64,000 bases of DNA, taken from NCBI RefSeq assembly GCF_002954265.1, contig NZ_PPSL01000001.1:124001-188000 (forward strand), in the 5' to 3' direction. Below are positions 18,418-26,718 of this stretch, in pieces (position 1 is the stretch's first letter; every line of letters starts with the position of its first letter). Below the pieces are notes generated by a model. The model was given only the letters and a program-made list of their open reading frames with translations, had not been told where the DNA came from and did no database searches. The translations under genes were made by a program, and so were the position numbers. This DNA comes from Flavipsychrobacter stenotrophus (GTDB lineage Bacteria > Bacteroidota > Bacteroidia > Chitinophagales > Chitinophagaceae).

Positions 18418-19437
18418 TCATCGAACCAATGTCACATTTCCTTTTACTATTTTTCGTTCCCCATTGAAATTGTACGTGGCCATATAAAAATAGACACCTA
18501 CCTCCTGTGGCATCCGGTTATAAACGCCGTTCCATCCGGCCGCCTGGTTTTCTGTGAAAAACACCCGTTGACCAAAACGATTATAAATACTTAATGAATA
18601 CCCTTCAAAATTATATCCCGGCAAGCCTATGATCCTAAATACATCATTCCAGCCATCGCCATTTGGTGTGAAGCCGCTTGGGAAGGTATGTTTAACGGTG
18701 TCAACAGGTGGTGGTGCCGGCGGATCGACAGGCGGTATTACTATGGTATCTATTGGGCCGCCTGTATAATCGGGCAAACCGATACTGTGAATATAATAGT
18801 AGGCGTAATCAAGGGCAGGGTCACCACCACCAACATGACTTACACTAGTGGTGACATCGGACTTGAAACAGCCGACCATAAGGTGGGTGTAAGCAGAGTC
18901 TGCGACAAAGGTTTTACTAAGAGTTACCCAGTTGATCTTGTCCGTTATAATGCCATAGCTCGAATAGTCGATCTGTGGTGCAAGTGGAAAAGTAGAAATA
19001 AGAGAAGAGGTATCCACACGGTAGGTAGAGAAAAATACTCCTAGTCCGTCATTTGCATAGTTGCTGTTATCAGAGAGCGATACAGAAATGGTCATCGTGT
19101 AGGTGTGCCCTACAAGAAGAGGGGCAATGGTGGTCCCTATATACTCTCTATAGTCTGTAAGGCCTATTGGTCCGTATGTGTATAATCCGGTGTATACGCT
19201 ATCTACAGCATCCTGGTAGCCAAAGTAGTTTTGAGGTACGCCCACGTCTGTGCCTGCTGCGCAGTAATTGAAATAATCGGAAGTGCCGCCAGTGGGTTGA
19301 TACCAGCCAATGCAAGAGTCTACCTGGCTAAAGGTTGCAGGACATGTAGTATAGTGGGTGAAACCCGGAGTGCCGATCTGGCAAGTAGCAGGTAGGCTGC
19401 ATAGCAGCAAAACGAAAATGATAGATAGGTTTTTCAT
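18418..19437 (-). CDS. T9SS type B (gliding-associated C-terminal) secreted protein
   Basis: A 339-residue protein with a signal peptide (MKNLSIIFVLLLCSLPATC). A beta-sandwich domain follows, of the kind seen in carbohydrate-binding-like Bacteroidota proteins (TYTMTISVSLSDNSNYANDGLGVFF). A Pro-rich linker (about 235-250: IPPVDPPAPPP) leads to the gliding-associated tail (FPSGFTPNGDGWNDVF, YNRFGQRVFF, W-G-YNRMPQEVGVYFY, VTLVR). It is a likely surface protein. The 296-base gap downstream to 18121 holds no gene that I can support. Confidence 0.86.
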   Translation of the reverse strand: MKNLSIIFVLLLCSLPATCQIGTPGFTHYTTCPATFSQVDSCIGWYQPTGGTSDYFNYCAAGTDVGVPQNYFGYQDAVDSVYTGLYTYGPIGLTDYREYIGTTIAPLLVGHTYTMTISVSLSDNSNYANDGLGVFFSTYRVDTSSLISTFPLAPQIDYSSYGIITDKINWVTLSKTFVADSAYTHLMVGCFKSDVTTSVSHVGGGDPALDYAYYYIHSIGLPDYTGGPIDTIVIPPVDPPAPPPVDTVKHTFPSGFTPNGDGWNDVFRIIGLPGYNFEGYSLSIYNRFGQRVFFTENQAAGWNGVYNRMPQEVGVYFYMATYNFNGERKIVKGNVTLVR

Positions 19438-19516
19438 AGATAAGCTTTATTAAAAGTAGTATATTATGCAGATAAATTATACATAACATGTAAAATCACC
19501 TTAAAATAATTTAGAG

Positions 19517-20176
19517 TTAACGCATAGTCATTTTGATAAGATTATTGACTTTTTTGCAGCTTATATTATTTACAAACGTGCGGGTGGTGACATTGTATTT
19601 TGCAGTGTAGGTTTTGTTGATGATGTTGTAGAGGAAATCGCATTTGATCTTCCATTTGTAGGATATCTCCAGTTCATGTGTTAGTGGCATGTATTTATAG
19701 GAATAGGTTGCGGAATGGCAGCTTGAGCTGCAGTTCTTTTCTTTTTTGGCGACCCTTTCTTTGTCTGCCGCCGGTACAAATTCATTGAAGAAAGTTGTTC
19801 TGATTTCGTTGCCGTCTATTTTATTGTAGTCTATGTATTTCAGTTCAATAGTGGCTACTTTGAAGAAATCGATGATGCCGTTGTCTCCGCCAACTTCGCG
19901 GGCAAAATAGGTGTAGGTCGAATCCCTGTTCACTTCATTAATTACCCATTTGCTATATTTCTTTTCGGTGATCACTTTGCTATTTCTTACATAGTATTCA
20001 ACAAACTGCTGAATGGTAAAAGGCCGGGCGAGTGTAAGGTGCGTGTTATTAGTAACATCAACATGTTTTAATGGACGTAACATCTTCTGCCATACTATGT
20101 CATCTTTTTTTGCAGTTTGTGCGGACAAGCCATTGGTGAGTATAAGTAGGGAGAGTATGAGCTGGAGTTTTCGCAC
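19517..20176 (-). CDS. Secreted protein of unknown function
   Basis: A 219-residue protein with a clear signal peptide (MRKLQLILSLLILTNGLSA). The body is charged and beta-rich. It has a Cys cluster (NCSSSCHS, about residues 148-155) and two more cysteines near 178 and 207, which might form disulfides or bind metal. I recognise no family. It is transcribed towards the T9SS gene at 18418, about 80 bases away. Confidence 0.65.
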   Translation of the reverse strand: MRKLQLILSLLILTNGLSAQTAKKDDIVWQKMLRPLKHVDVTNNTHLTLARPFTIQQFVEYYVRNSKVITEKKYSKWVINEVNRDSTYTYFAREVGGDNGIIDFFKVATIELKYIDYNKIDGNEIRTTFFNEFVPAADKERVAKKEKNCSSSCHSATYSYKYMPLTHELEISYKWKIKCDFLYNIINKTYTAKYNVTTRTFVNNISCKKVNNLIKMTMR

Positions 20177-20270
20177 TATAAGCTGCTTTTATGATCTGCG
20201 ATTGTAACGTAAATAGGGTTGAAATATTGTTACTGATACATTCATGAAATCGGAACACATCTTCTGTCGT

Positions 20271-20345
20271 AACCACCTCCCCCTAAGTTACGGATGAAAA
20301 TGCGGACACTTAGGGTACTCCTCCTTCAAAAGGATAAGAGTGGTT
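20271..20345. repeat. Foldback intergenic repeat, copy 2 (inverted)
   Basis: Diverged reverse-complement copy of 8047-8121. It starts AACCACCTCCCCCTAAGTT and ends with the CTCCTCCTT-AAAAGGA hairpin and TGGTT. It is located between two secreted-protein genes. Confidence 0.55.
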
Positions 20346-20459
20346 GATGAACAGACAAGTCTTAAATATATTGGCATCCTGTGTTGGTTTAGGGTAAACA
20401 ATAAGGCGTAAACAGATGTCTACGCCTTATTGTTTATAAATATCAAGCAGAATATAGCA

Positions 20460-23060
20460 CTACCTTATCAGGGTGACGCTGCCCTTATAAATTTTATTCT
20501 CCATCATGCCGTCGGGCTGCGCTACAATGATGTTGTAGTAGTAAGTGCCCATTTCCTGAGGGACGCCATTAAAGGTGCCATCCCAGCCGTCGTTGATGTT
20601 GTTGGAATAGAAGATCTGTTGACCCCATCTGTTGAAAACAGTGAACTCAACTATGCGGTGGAAATCAAAACCTATGGGGTGGAAAATATCATTACGACCA
20701 TCGCCATTAGGGGTGAAGGCAGTAGGGATCACTCCGTGAAATACACTATCTACCACTATCGTCACGTAAGCAGTATCGCGGCAGCCATATTGGTTCATGC
20801 CATAAACTGTGTAGGTAGTAGTAGTGAATGGTGTAGCTATGGGGAAGTTAATGTTCGGGTCGTTCAGCGTACCGTCGTTAGGCGTCCAGGTATAATACAA
20901 TGCATTGGTAGCGTAGAGCTGTATGCTGGTGCCATAAGGAATAGTCTGGCTTGGTGTTACATTGGTGAGCTGTGGTGGTGCCTGTATGGTTATATTGATA
21001 GTACCCGGTAAGCTTACACAGTTTTGCAAGGTATAGATAACCGAGTAGGTGCCGGTATTGTTATACCCCGCGCCAACAATACTTGGGTTATAGATGCCAG
21101 ATGTAAATCCATCAGGACCTGTCCATGCATAAGTGCCGCCACCCAATGCATCTGTAGCTTCGAGGAACAATGTCTGGTGGAAACAGATAGGCACAGAGGT
21201 GATCTCAGGCGTAGGCGGTATTGGCGGATCTGTAAGTGTGATAGGCCCGGCAGGTGCAGATACACAGCCTGTTGTTGTGTTGGTGATATAAATGTTGCTA
21301 TAAGTGCCGGCTAACAATAAACCTGTTGATGGCATATTAATAACTAATTGTCCGCTGCTGCCAACGGGTACGGTAATAGGAGAGGCGAGGGTGCCATTGA
21401 AGTCGTAATTCACCAAATAAGATACGCCCAGGGTAGGGCCTGCAAAAGAAATAGAACCGTCGCTGCCACCACAAGTTGTAGGATTGGTAGAGGTAAGCGG
21501 GCCTATAAAGGGTAAAGCATTTACAGTAACTGTGGTAGTTAAGAAGCACGAAGCAGTAAAGCCGTAAGCTATAGTAGTGACGCCCGGTGATACAGGAGTG
21601 ACCATACCTGTAACAGGATCTATGGTTGCAACGGTAGTAGTAACGCTACTCCAGGTGCCCCCCGGTACAGCATCGGTAAGGGTAGTTACACTACCCATGC
21701 ATACAGACAATGTACCACCTATAGGCGCGGGGAACGGATTTACAATTACTGTAGCCGTATCGCTACAGCCGGTTGGGAGTGTGTATGAAATGATAACAGT
21801 ACCAGGTGTTACTCCTGTCAATACGCCTGTAGAAGCTATTGTAGCTATGCTGGTATTGGCACTACTCCAGGTGCCGGCCGGTGTGATGTCGGTCATGTTT
21901 ATTGTCTGCGACACGCACACATTAGAAGGTCCTGCGATAGGAGCGGGTGCAGTGTTTACTGTAACAGTAACGAAAGACCAGTAACCAGCCGCCGCTGTGT
22001 AAGAGATATTGGCAGTGCCCGAAGATACTGCTGTAACAACGATGGACATGCCGGTAGAAGAGCTTACCGTTGCGATGGAAGCATCTGATGAGCTCCATGT
22101 GCCGCCCGGAGTTGTCTGTGTGAATGTTGATTGATCGCCTACGCAGAGATTAACGCCTGTTGTTGTAGCAATATCGGGGTAAAGGATCAGAGAAGCTACG
22201 CCATTGCCGGTAACGGTAGCTGTATTGTTGGTAAGGGAAGTGGTTATAGCAGTAGGTGCCACATAATTAGCGCCACCGCCACCACCGGCGGTGATAGTAT
22301 TTACACCTAAAAATACTGTATTACCTGCACCGCCGCCACCGCCGCCGCCATAACCTGCACCGCCACCACCGGCAGACTGACTGCCTGTAGGGCCTATGCC
22401 ACCGTTACCGCCGTTGCCTGTAGGGCCGCCCGGTTGTCCGGGATAGGTTATGCCTGCACCGCCTGCTGCACCAAATACACCCGGAGAGCCACCAGTGCCA
22501 CCAAAATTGGGAGATAAACTGCCGCCATTAGCACCCGGGTTGCCGCCATTACCGCCAACAACTGAAGGGGTTAATGCACCACCACCGCCGCCGCCGGCAG
22601 CTACCAGGAGTACTGCGCCGCTTGTTGTGTTCAACACTGCCGATGAGCCGCCGCCACCGCCGCCGCTAACGTCGGTACCTACAAAACCACTGGGGCCTGC
22701 AAAATTGCCTGCGTTACCGCCATTGGTATAGCCGGTACCACCTGCCGCGCCAATAATGCCAGTATAAACAGGTACGCCAACGGCGCCCTGAGTACCCACA
22801 TAATAAGTAAGAGACGTAACTACCACCGGGTTAGCCACATCTAAAGTGCAGACAATAGCGCCTGCACGTCCGCCTGCGCCACCATCGGGGAAGCCGGTGC
22901 CACTGCTGTTGCTGGCGCCACCGCTACCACCCCTCAGATTAACAATAACGCCCGATACCCCGCAGACGCCGGGTATGTTGGGCACTGGGAAGAGTACCTG
23001 TGCGGATGCACAGCTGGCTATTAACAGTAATGCGATAAGTGTAAAAAAGGGTCTTAACAT
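20460..23060 (-). CDS. Glycine-rich T9SS type B surface protein with Ig-like repeats
   Basis: An 866-residue protein with a signal peptide (to CASAQ). Residues about 20-290 are extremely Gly-rich (GGAGGRAG, GGGGGGSSAV, GGNGGNPGANGG), recalling PE-PGRS-like or silk-like sheets. Three Big-type Ig repeats follow, each with an ITYxGTWSSxxxxIATV pattern, then further PKD-like domains (ITLTDPPIPPTPEIT, YAWTGPDGFTSG). The gliding-associated tail ends the protein (PTAFTPNGDGRNDIFHP, FNRWGQQIFY, VTLIR). The Gly-rich DNA is GC-rich and repetitive. It is probably a large surface adhesin or matrix protein. Confidence 0.85.
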   Translation of the reverse strand: MLRPFFTLIALLLIASCASAQVLFPVPNIPGVCGVSGVIVNLRGGSGGASNSSGTGFPDGGAGGRAGAIVCTLDVANPVVVTSLTYYVGTQGAVGVPVYTGIIGAAGGTGYTNGGNAGNFAGPSGFVGTDVSGGGGGGSSAVLNTTSGAVLLVAAGGGGGGALTPSVVGGNGGNPGANGGSLSPNFGGTGGSPGVFGAAGGAGITYPGQPGGPTGNGGNGGIGPTGSQSAGGGGAGYGGGGGGGAGNTVFLGVNTITAGGGGGANYVAPTAITTSLTNNTATVTGNGVASLILYPDIATTTGVNLCVGDQSTFTQTTPGGTWSSSDASIATVSSSTGMSIVVTAVSSGTANISYTAAAGYWSFVTVTVNTAPAPIAGPSNVCVSQTINMTDITPAGTWSSANTSIATIASTGVLTGVTPGTVIISYTLPTGCSDTATVIVNPFPAPIGGTLSVCMGSVTTLTDAVPGGTWSSVTTTVATIDPVTGMVTPVSPGVTTIAYGFTASCFLTTTVTVNALPFIGPLTSTNPTTCGGSDGSISFAGPTLGVSYLVNYDFNGTLASPITVPVGSSGQLVINMPSTGLLLAGTYSNIYITNTTTGCVSAPAGPITLTDPPIPPTPEITSVPICFHQTLFLEATDALGGGTYAWTGPDGFTSGIYNPSIVGAGYNNTGTYSVIYTLQNCVSLPGTINITIQAPPQLTNVTPSQTIPYGTSIQLYATNALYYTWTPNDGTLNDPNINFPIATPFTTTTYTVYGMNQYGCRDTAYVTIVVDSVFHGVIPTAFTPNGDGRNDIFHPIGFDFHRIVEFTVFNRWGQQIFYSNNINDGWDGTFNGVPQEMGTYYYNIIVAQPDGMMENKIYKGSVTLIR

Positions 23061-23734
23061 AATCCGCTGTTTTTCATGTGCCCCGGCAAAAAGGGCAGAA
23101 TATTAAATAGGTTTCGTATTATAGACGTTAAATTAATGAAAATCGTTGGTTTTTGTAGAGTTTTTAGCGGTTATGTTGGATTACGTAATGAAGGCTGATT
23201 TTCGGCAAATATTAGCTTTGTACAAAAAAGTGGCAGTTTTTCACGAAAGTGGCAGTTTTTTGATACCGGTTTTGCTGACATAGCTATTGGACAAGGGTTT
23301 TACTGATTTTAACCAACTGCTACTTTCTGCCACTTTCTGCCACTTTTTGCCAGATGTTGCCACTTTTTCTGCTACTTTTTGGGGTGGTTGTCTGAACTCC
23401 CGACCTTCGGTTGGGACAGGCAGGATTTAAAGGATTAAGGGATTTTCCTGATAGTGGGCAATGTGTCGTCCTGAAAAAAGTTGACAGTTTATAGTTGCAG
23501 TCGTTCTTTGTTTTGCAGATCGAATAGGGACTTTTAGTTTCAAAGAGCTAGCCATGTTTTGCTTGGAATCAATGCAAATTAATTAAGGAAAATGAGGTGG
23601 TAAAATAAAGATATTCACAAAATTGTGGATAAGTGGAGCTATGTTGAGGTGAGTCAACAAGTTGTGGGGTTTATTTGAAGTGATGTATATTTTTTATTTG
23701 GTTTTATTTTAATTCGCTAATGCCTGGAAACAAA
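23061..23734. other. Gene-free gap with inverted CTGCYACTTT arrays
   Basis: There is no supportable gene in these 675 bases. Two AAAGTGGCAG units (23224-23241 and 23246-23261) are followed 55 bases later by five units of the complementary form CTGCYACTTT (23317-23380). The two groups could pair into a long hairpin. It lies upstream of the Gly-rich surface protein gene. Confidence 0.6.
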
Positions 23735-23756
23735 AGAAGCCCCATACGGGGCTTCT
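23735..23756 (-). terminator. Terminator of the DUF2383 gene
   Basis: Perfect 9-bp stem AGAAGCCCC/GGGGCTTCT with the tetraloop ATAC, followed by TTTTG on the minus strand. It is placed 24 bases after the stop at 23780. Confidence 0.85.
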
Positions 23757-23779
23757 CAAAATGATCATTTGATTGTTGA

Positions 23780-24232
23780 TCAGGCTTTTGCTGCATCGCG
23801 CAGTGCCTTAATGGCATCGTGGGCTGCGTTGATCTCCTGCGCCTGCTTAGCAACAGTTTCTATAGCACTTAATGGTAATTCGCCACCCGCAAGAGCATCT
23901 TTGTAAGCCTTCTTTATGGCATCTTCGCCGCGTTCGGCCTCGGAAAGAATGCTTGCACGATCGCTACCGCCAAAAAGCGCTTTTACGTCGATCCATGCAC
24001 GGTGCAAGGTGCCGCTTACGCTGTTTCCGGTTTCTACTTCAGTAGGATCTCCTACCAATGCGGCCAATTCCTGACCGTTTTTACGGCTTTGTGTGGCGAA
24101 TTTCTGGAAGAGCGCCTTCAGATCTACATTCTGATCGTCGATGTCGGCGAGTACTTTTTCAAAACCGTCTACACGGTCATTGTTGATCTCTATAAGGTCG
24201 TTGATAAGACCCGGATTTGGTGAGTTGGTCAT
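23780..24232 (-). CDS. DUF2383 / PA2169-type four-helix-bundle protein
   Basis: A 150-residue cytosolic protein. Its layout matches the DUF2383 ferritin-like helical family: LINDLIEINNDRVDGFEKVL at the N-terminus, then SGTLHRAWIDVKALFGG, SILSEAERGEDAIKKAYKDAL, and a final helix of the QAQEINAAHDAIKALRD type. Function is unknown; relatives often appear in stress or biofilm contexts. A second, frameshifted member of the same family is at 63110-63627. Confidence 0.85.
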   Translation of the reverse strand: MTNSPNPGLINDLIEINNDRVDGFEKVLADIDDQNVDLKALFQKFATQSRKNGQELAALVGDPTEVETGNSVSGTLHRAWIDVKALFGGSDRASILSEAERGEDAIKKAYKDALAGGELPLSAIETVAKQAQEINAAHDAIKALRDAAKA

Positions 24233-24396
24233 ACGTTTTTTTTACTAGTGTACTGAAATATCGTGCCAAGTGGTGTGCCGTATCCAAGGCTTGGTTTGAA
24301 TGGTGATTTTGGTTTGAACAGGCAAAATTGTCTGCCGGTATTTGTATTTTTATGGGGTTATGATGAAGAGATGCTCATAACGGTAAATCTATTTTT

Positions 24397-24813
24397 ATGG
24401 CTAAACTGGCGGTAGTAAAGACAACTTAGAATTAGGCGAGTGTGGATGATTTCATCAACGGTGTGGCTGATGAGCAGAAACGTGCCGACAGTGCTACGCT
24501 CATAAAACTAATGCATAAGCTGACTAAACAGCAGCCCAAAATGTGGGGTGCATCGCTGATAGGTTTTGGCAATCACCGATACGAAAGTCCTTCATCGGGC
24601 AGGCAGGTAGATTGGTTCAAAGTTGGGTTCTCACGACGTAAGGCTGCGATATCTCTTTACCTGATGGGCCTGGAAGGGGAGCAGCGTGCTGAGATGCTTG
24701 CCCGGCTGGGTAAACATAAAACTGATGGTGGTTGTGTGTACGTGAAGAAGCTGGCTGATATTGATATGGGGGTGCTGGAGGAGATGGTGGTGGTGACGCT
24801 GAAGGGGAAGTAA
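24397..24813 (+). pseudogene. DUF1801 family gene with two in-frame amber codons
   Basis: From the ATG at 24397 the frame reads MAKLAVVKTT, TAG (24427-24429), Asn, TAG (24433-24435), then ASVDDFINGVADEQKRAD and onward without a stop to 24813. Each TAG is one base from GAG, and T-E-N-E-A-S-V would restore the usual family N-terminus. The intact part (from a GTG at 24442, 123 residues) carries the DUF1801 core: KRADSATLIKLM, PKMWGASLIGFG, ISLYLMGL, CVYVKKLADID. Either the gene is disabled, or translation restarts at GTG 24442. The family function is unknown; it has an iron-sulfur-assembly (Fra-like) fold. Confidence 0.75.
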
Positions 24814-24828
24814 ATTGTGTTCGGTAGC

Positions 24829-25130
24829 TTAATTATCCAACCGCTTCTTTACTTTTCTTTGTGCTGCCGTCCCGCAATAAGCGGGATAAACTGCGAAAAG
24901 TAACAAAAGAAAACGGCACTTTTGCGAATCGCTCCGCGGGCAAAAGGAGCTGGGCTGCGTGTGCTTGTGGTTGGCTCGACCGCTCTTCGCAAGCTCAGCC
25001 AGCGCTTCTGGTTTTGTAGATACAATTTATCGTGAACAGTTTTTACAGCAATCTGAAGATTGCCAACCGCTACGACGTAGTCAGGAAGACTACGCCGAAC
25101 TAAGCAGTTTTTACAGCACTCTGAAGATTA
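24829..25130. repeat. Dispersed 0.26-0.3 kb intergenic repeat, copy 1
   Basis: Matches 28780-29045 in the same orientation, with gaps. Shared landmarks in order: TATCCAACCGC, CTTTGTGCTGCCG, GAAAACGGCACTTTTGCGAA, GCAAAAGGAGCT, GGCTCGACCGCTCTTCGCAA, then a GTAGTCA-GATTACGCCGAA-like end. The open frame inside it is not conserved between copies, so it is treated as non-coding. Confidence 0.7.
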
Positions 25131-25173
25131 GGAACTGCCAAGGCGAAGCTAATAACATAATGTCGAACAAGGA

Positions 25174-26604
25174 TTAAATTTCATTAATTATCGGGCGTTC
25201 TTTTTTATAAATCCCAATTTCTTTTAGTTCATCATTTGAGATTATAATACCAGCATCATATGATGCGACAACATAATCAAGTTTCTTTATCCACTTATGG
25301 AAAATAGCCTTCTCGTTATCAGGCTGAGATTGCATGTAAAATAATATATCCAATATAATTCTGCATACCTCCATTAAGGATTTAAGTAATAGTATGTTGA
25401 CGTCCTCACCGTTGTGGACATATTTACTCCTCGCATCATAAATTTTTTGGATTGTTTTTTTCTGATCTTGAAATGAAACGTTGAAAGTTAGATAGGTAAG
25501 AATTGCTGTACGATTAGATACAGTTTGTGTGCTTTCGCCCTTGTCTCCAAGTAACAGATCAAGTGCAATCACAAAATGAAGGAATGCTTCGTTAATTCGA
25601 TTGTCATAAAAATGAATATATGCTTTAGCATTGAATCTTGTAAAAGATTGGATGGTTTTATGGAATTCTGAATCAGCAAAATCGATGAATCCAAACTCAT
25701 TTTTAAGCGCTAAATTAACTTCTTGTATTTTATCATTTAATAGATATGGCACAGAAACATTAAACGATGCTTGCAACGTCGGAACAACATATCCAACCAT
25801 TCTGTTAAACGCGGATATTTTGGAATAAATTGACACTTTTTCAGCATTAACCAATCGTGAGAATCTTTCCACATCTATATAAGGTATGCCAAATGCAATT
25901 TGCAACGATTGTTGTTCAGTAAAGCTAATCCAGAAATCCTGAAACATTATTTCTGACAATTTCTCGAAGTAAATCAACAAAGCTGCAGAAAAGCCAGCAT
26001 CATGCATGGAGTACTTATCAGCAAGGCTATGCCATGCTATAATGTTGACGTTATGAAATGCACGATCTATGCATATCCTATTTTTGAGTTTGTTCTGATA
26101 CCTGTCAAAGTAATCTGATGTGGCTCTTTTGCATCTATATTCAAATTTTTTCTCGTCGAGCTCACCAAATGTAAAATCACCGAACTGAAATCCTTTAAAT
26201 CCATCAGTTATGTTGGCGGGTAAGAGGTAATATTGAGAAAGCGAAATAGTTTGGATTGAAGAAAATATTTCTTCAACAACAGGTATTACTTCAGAGTCAT
26301 TTCGAAAATATGTATAAAGTAATAAAAAGGAATCTGCTAAATCATCTGAGTATTTATGATTGACTCCCCCAAAGGTTTTTTTTATGACATTGCGAAATGT
26401 ATCAATGGAAAAATTGTCAATTTCCTTATACCAAATTAATTTGGGCTCGATTTGACCATGTACGCCATCTGAAGTTAAAAATGACCTTTCAATATCAACA
26501 ACAAGCGCATTATATTCATTGTTGCCTGGGTCAATACGCCGAAGGGATTGTAGAAAAGGTACAAGTTGGGGTATATGTCGAAATGAGTTAACTGATTTGT
26601 TCAT
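25174..26604 (-). CDS. HEPN (Apea-like) domain protein
   Basis: A 476-residue protein. The first 330 residues are helical and unassigned. The last part has FLHFVIALDLLLGDKGES, RTAILTYL and IYDARSKYVHNGE, the pattern of Apea-like HEPN domains with R392-x4-H397 as the HEPN signature. HEPN proteins of this type are commonly RNases in abortive-infection or toxin systems, so a defence role is plausible but inferred. The gene is more AT-rich than its neighbours and stands alone between a repeat and the fhs terminator, suggesting acquisition. Confidence 0.7.
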   Translation of the reverse strand: MNKSVNSFRHIPQLVPFLQSLRRIDPGNNEYNALVVDIERSFLTSDGVHGQIEPKLIWYKEIDNFSIDTFRNVIKKTFGGVNHKYSDDLADSFLLLYTYFRNDSEVIPVVEEIFSSIQTISLSQYYLLPANITDGFKGFQFGDFTFGELDEKKFEYRCKRATSDYFDRYQNKLKNRICIDRAFHNVNIIAWHSLADKYSMHDAGFSAALLIYFEKLSEIMFQDFWISFTEQQSLQIAFGIPYIDVERFSRLVNAEKVSIYSKISAFNRMVGYVVPTLQASFNVSVPYLLNDKIQEVNLALKNEFGFIDFADSEFHKTIQSFTRFNAKAYIHFYDNRINEAFLHFVIALDLLLGDKGESTQTVSNRTAILTYLTFNVSFQDQKKTIQKIYDARSKYVHNGEDVNILLLKSLMEVCRIILDILFYMQSQPDNEKAIFHKWIKKLDYVVASYDAGIIISNDELKEIGIYKKERPIINEI

Positions 26605-26669
26605 TTTATAGAATTAACCTCGTAGATTTTATTAGTTTTTCACGCGAAATATTTAATTGATATAATTGC

Positions 26670-26698
26670 AAAGCGCCCCGAAAACCTCGGGGCGCTTT
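26670..26698 (-). terminator. Terminator of fhs
   Basis: A 12-bp GC-rich stem AAAGCGCCCCGA/TCGGGGCGCTTT with a five-base loop, starting about 20 bases beyond the fhs stop and followed by T-rich sequence on the minus strand. Confidence 0.85.
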
Positions 26699-26718
26699 AA
26701 TAAATATCATCAGGGAAA

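Noticed and set aside
22450-22731. Proline-rich plus-strand frame inside the Gly-rich gene
   Set aside because: It is the reverse complement of Gly codons, which read as Pro; no independent support.
23061-23734. Considered as a CRISPR array because of repeated decamers
   Set aside because: Repeat units are 10 bases, irregularly spaced and in both orientations, without spacers of constant length; no cas genes.
24959-25177. 72-codon frame in repeat copy 1
   Set aside because: The frame is not kept in repeat copy 2, so it is unlikely to be coding.
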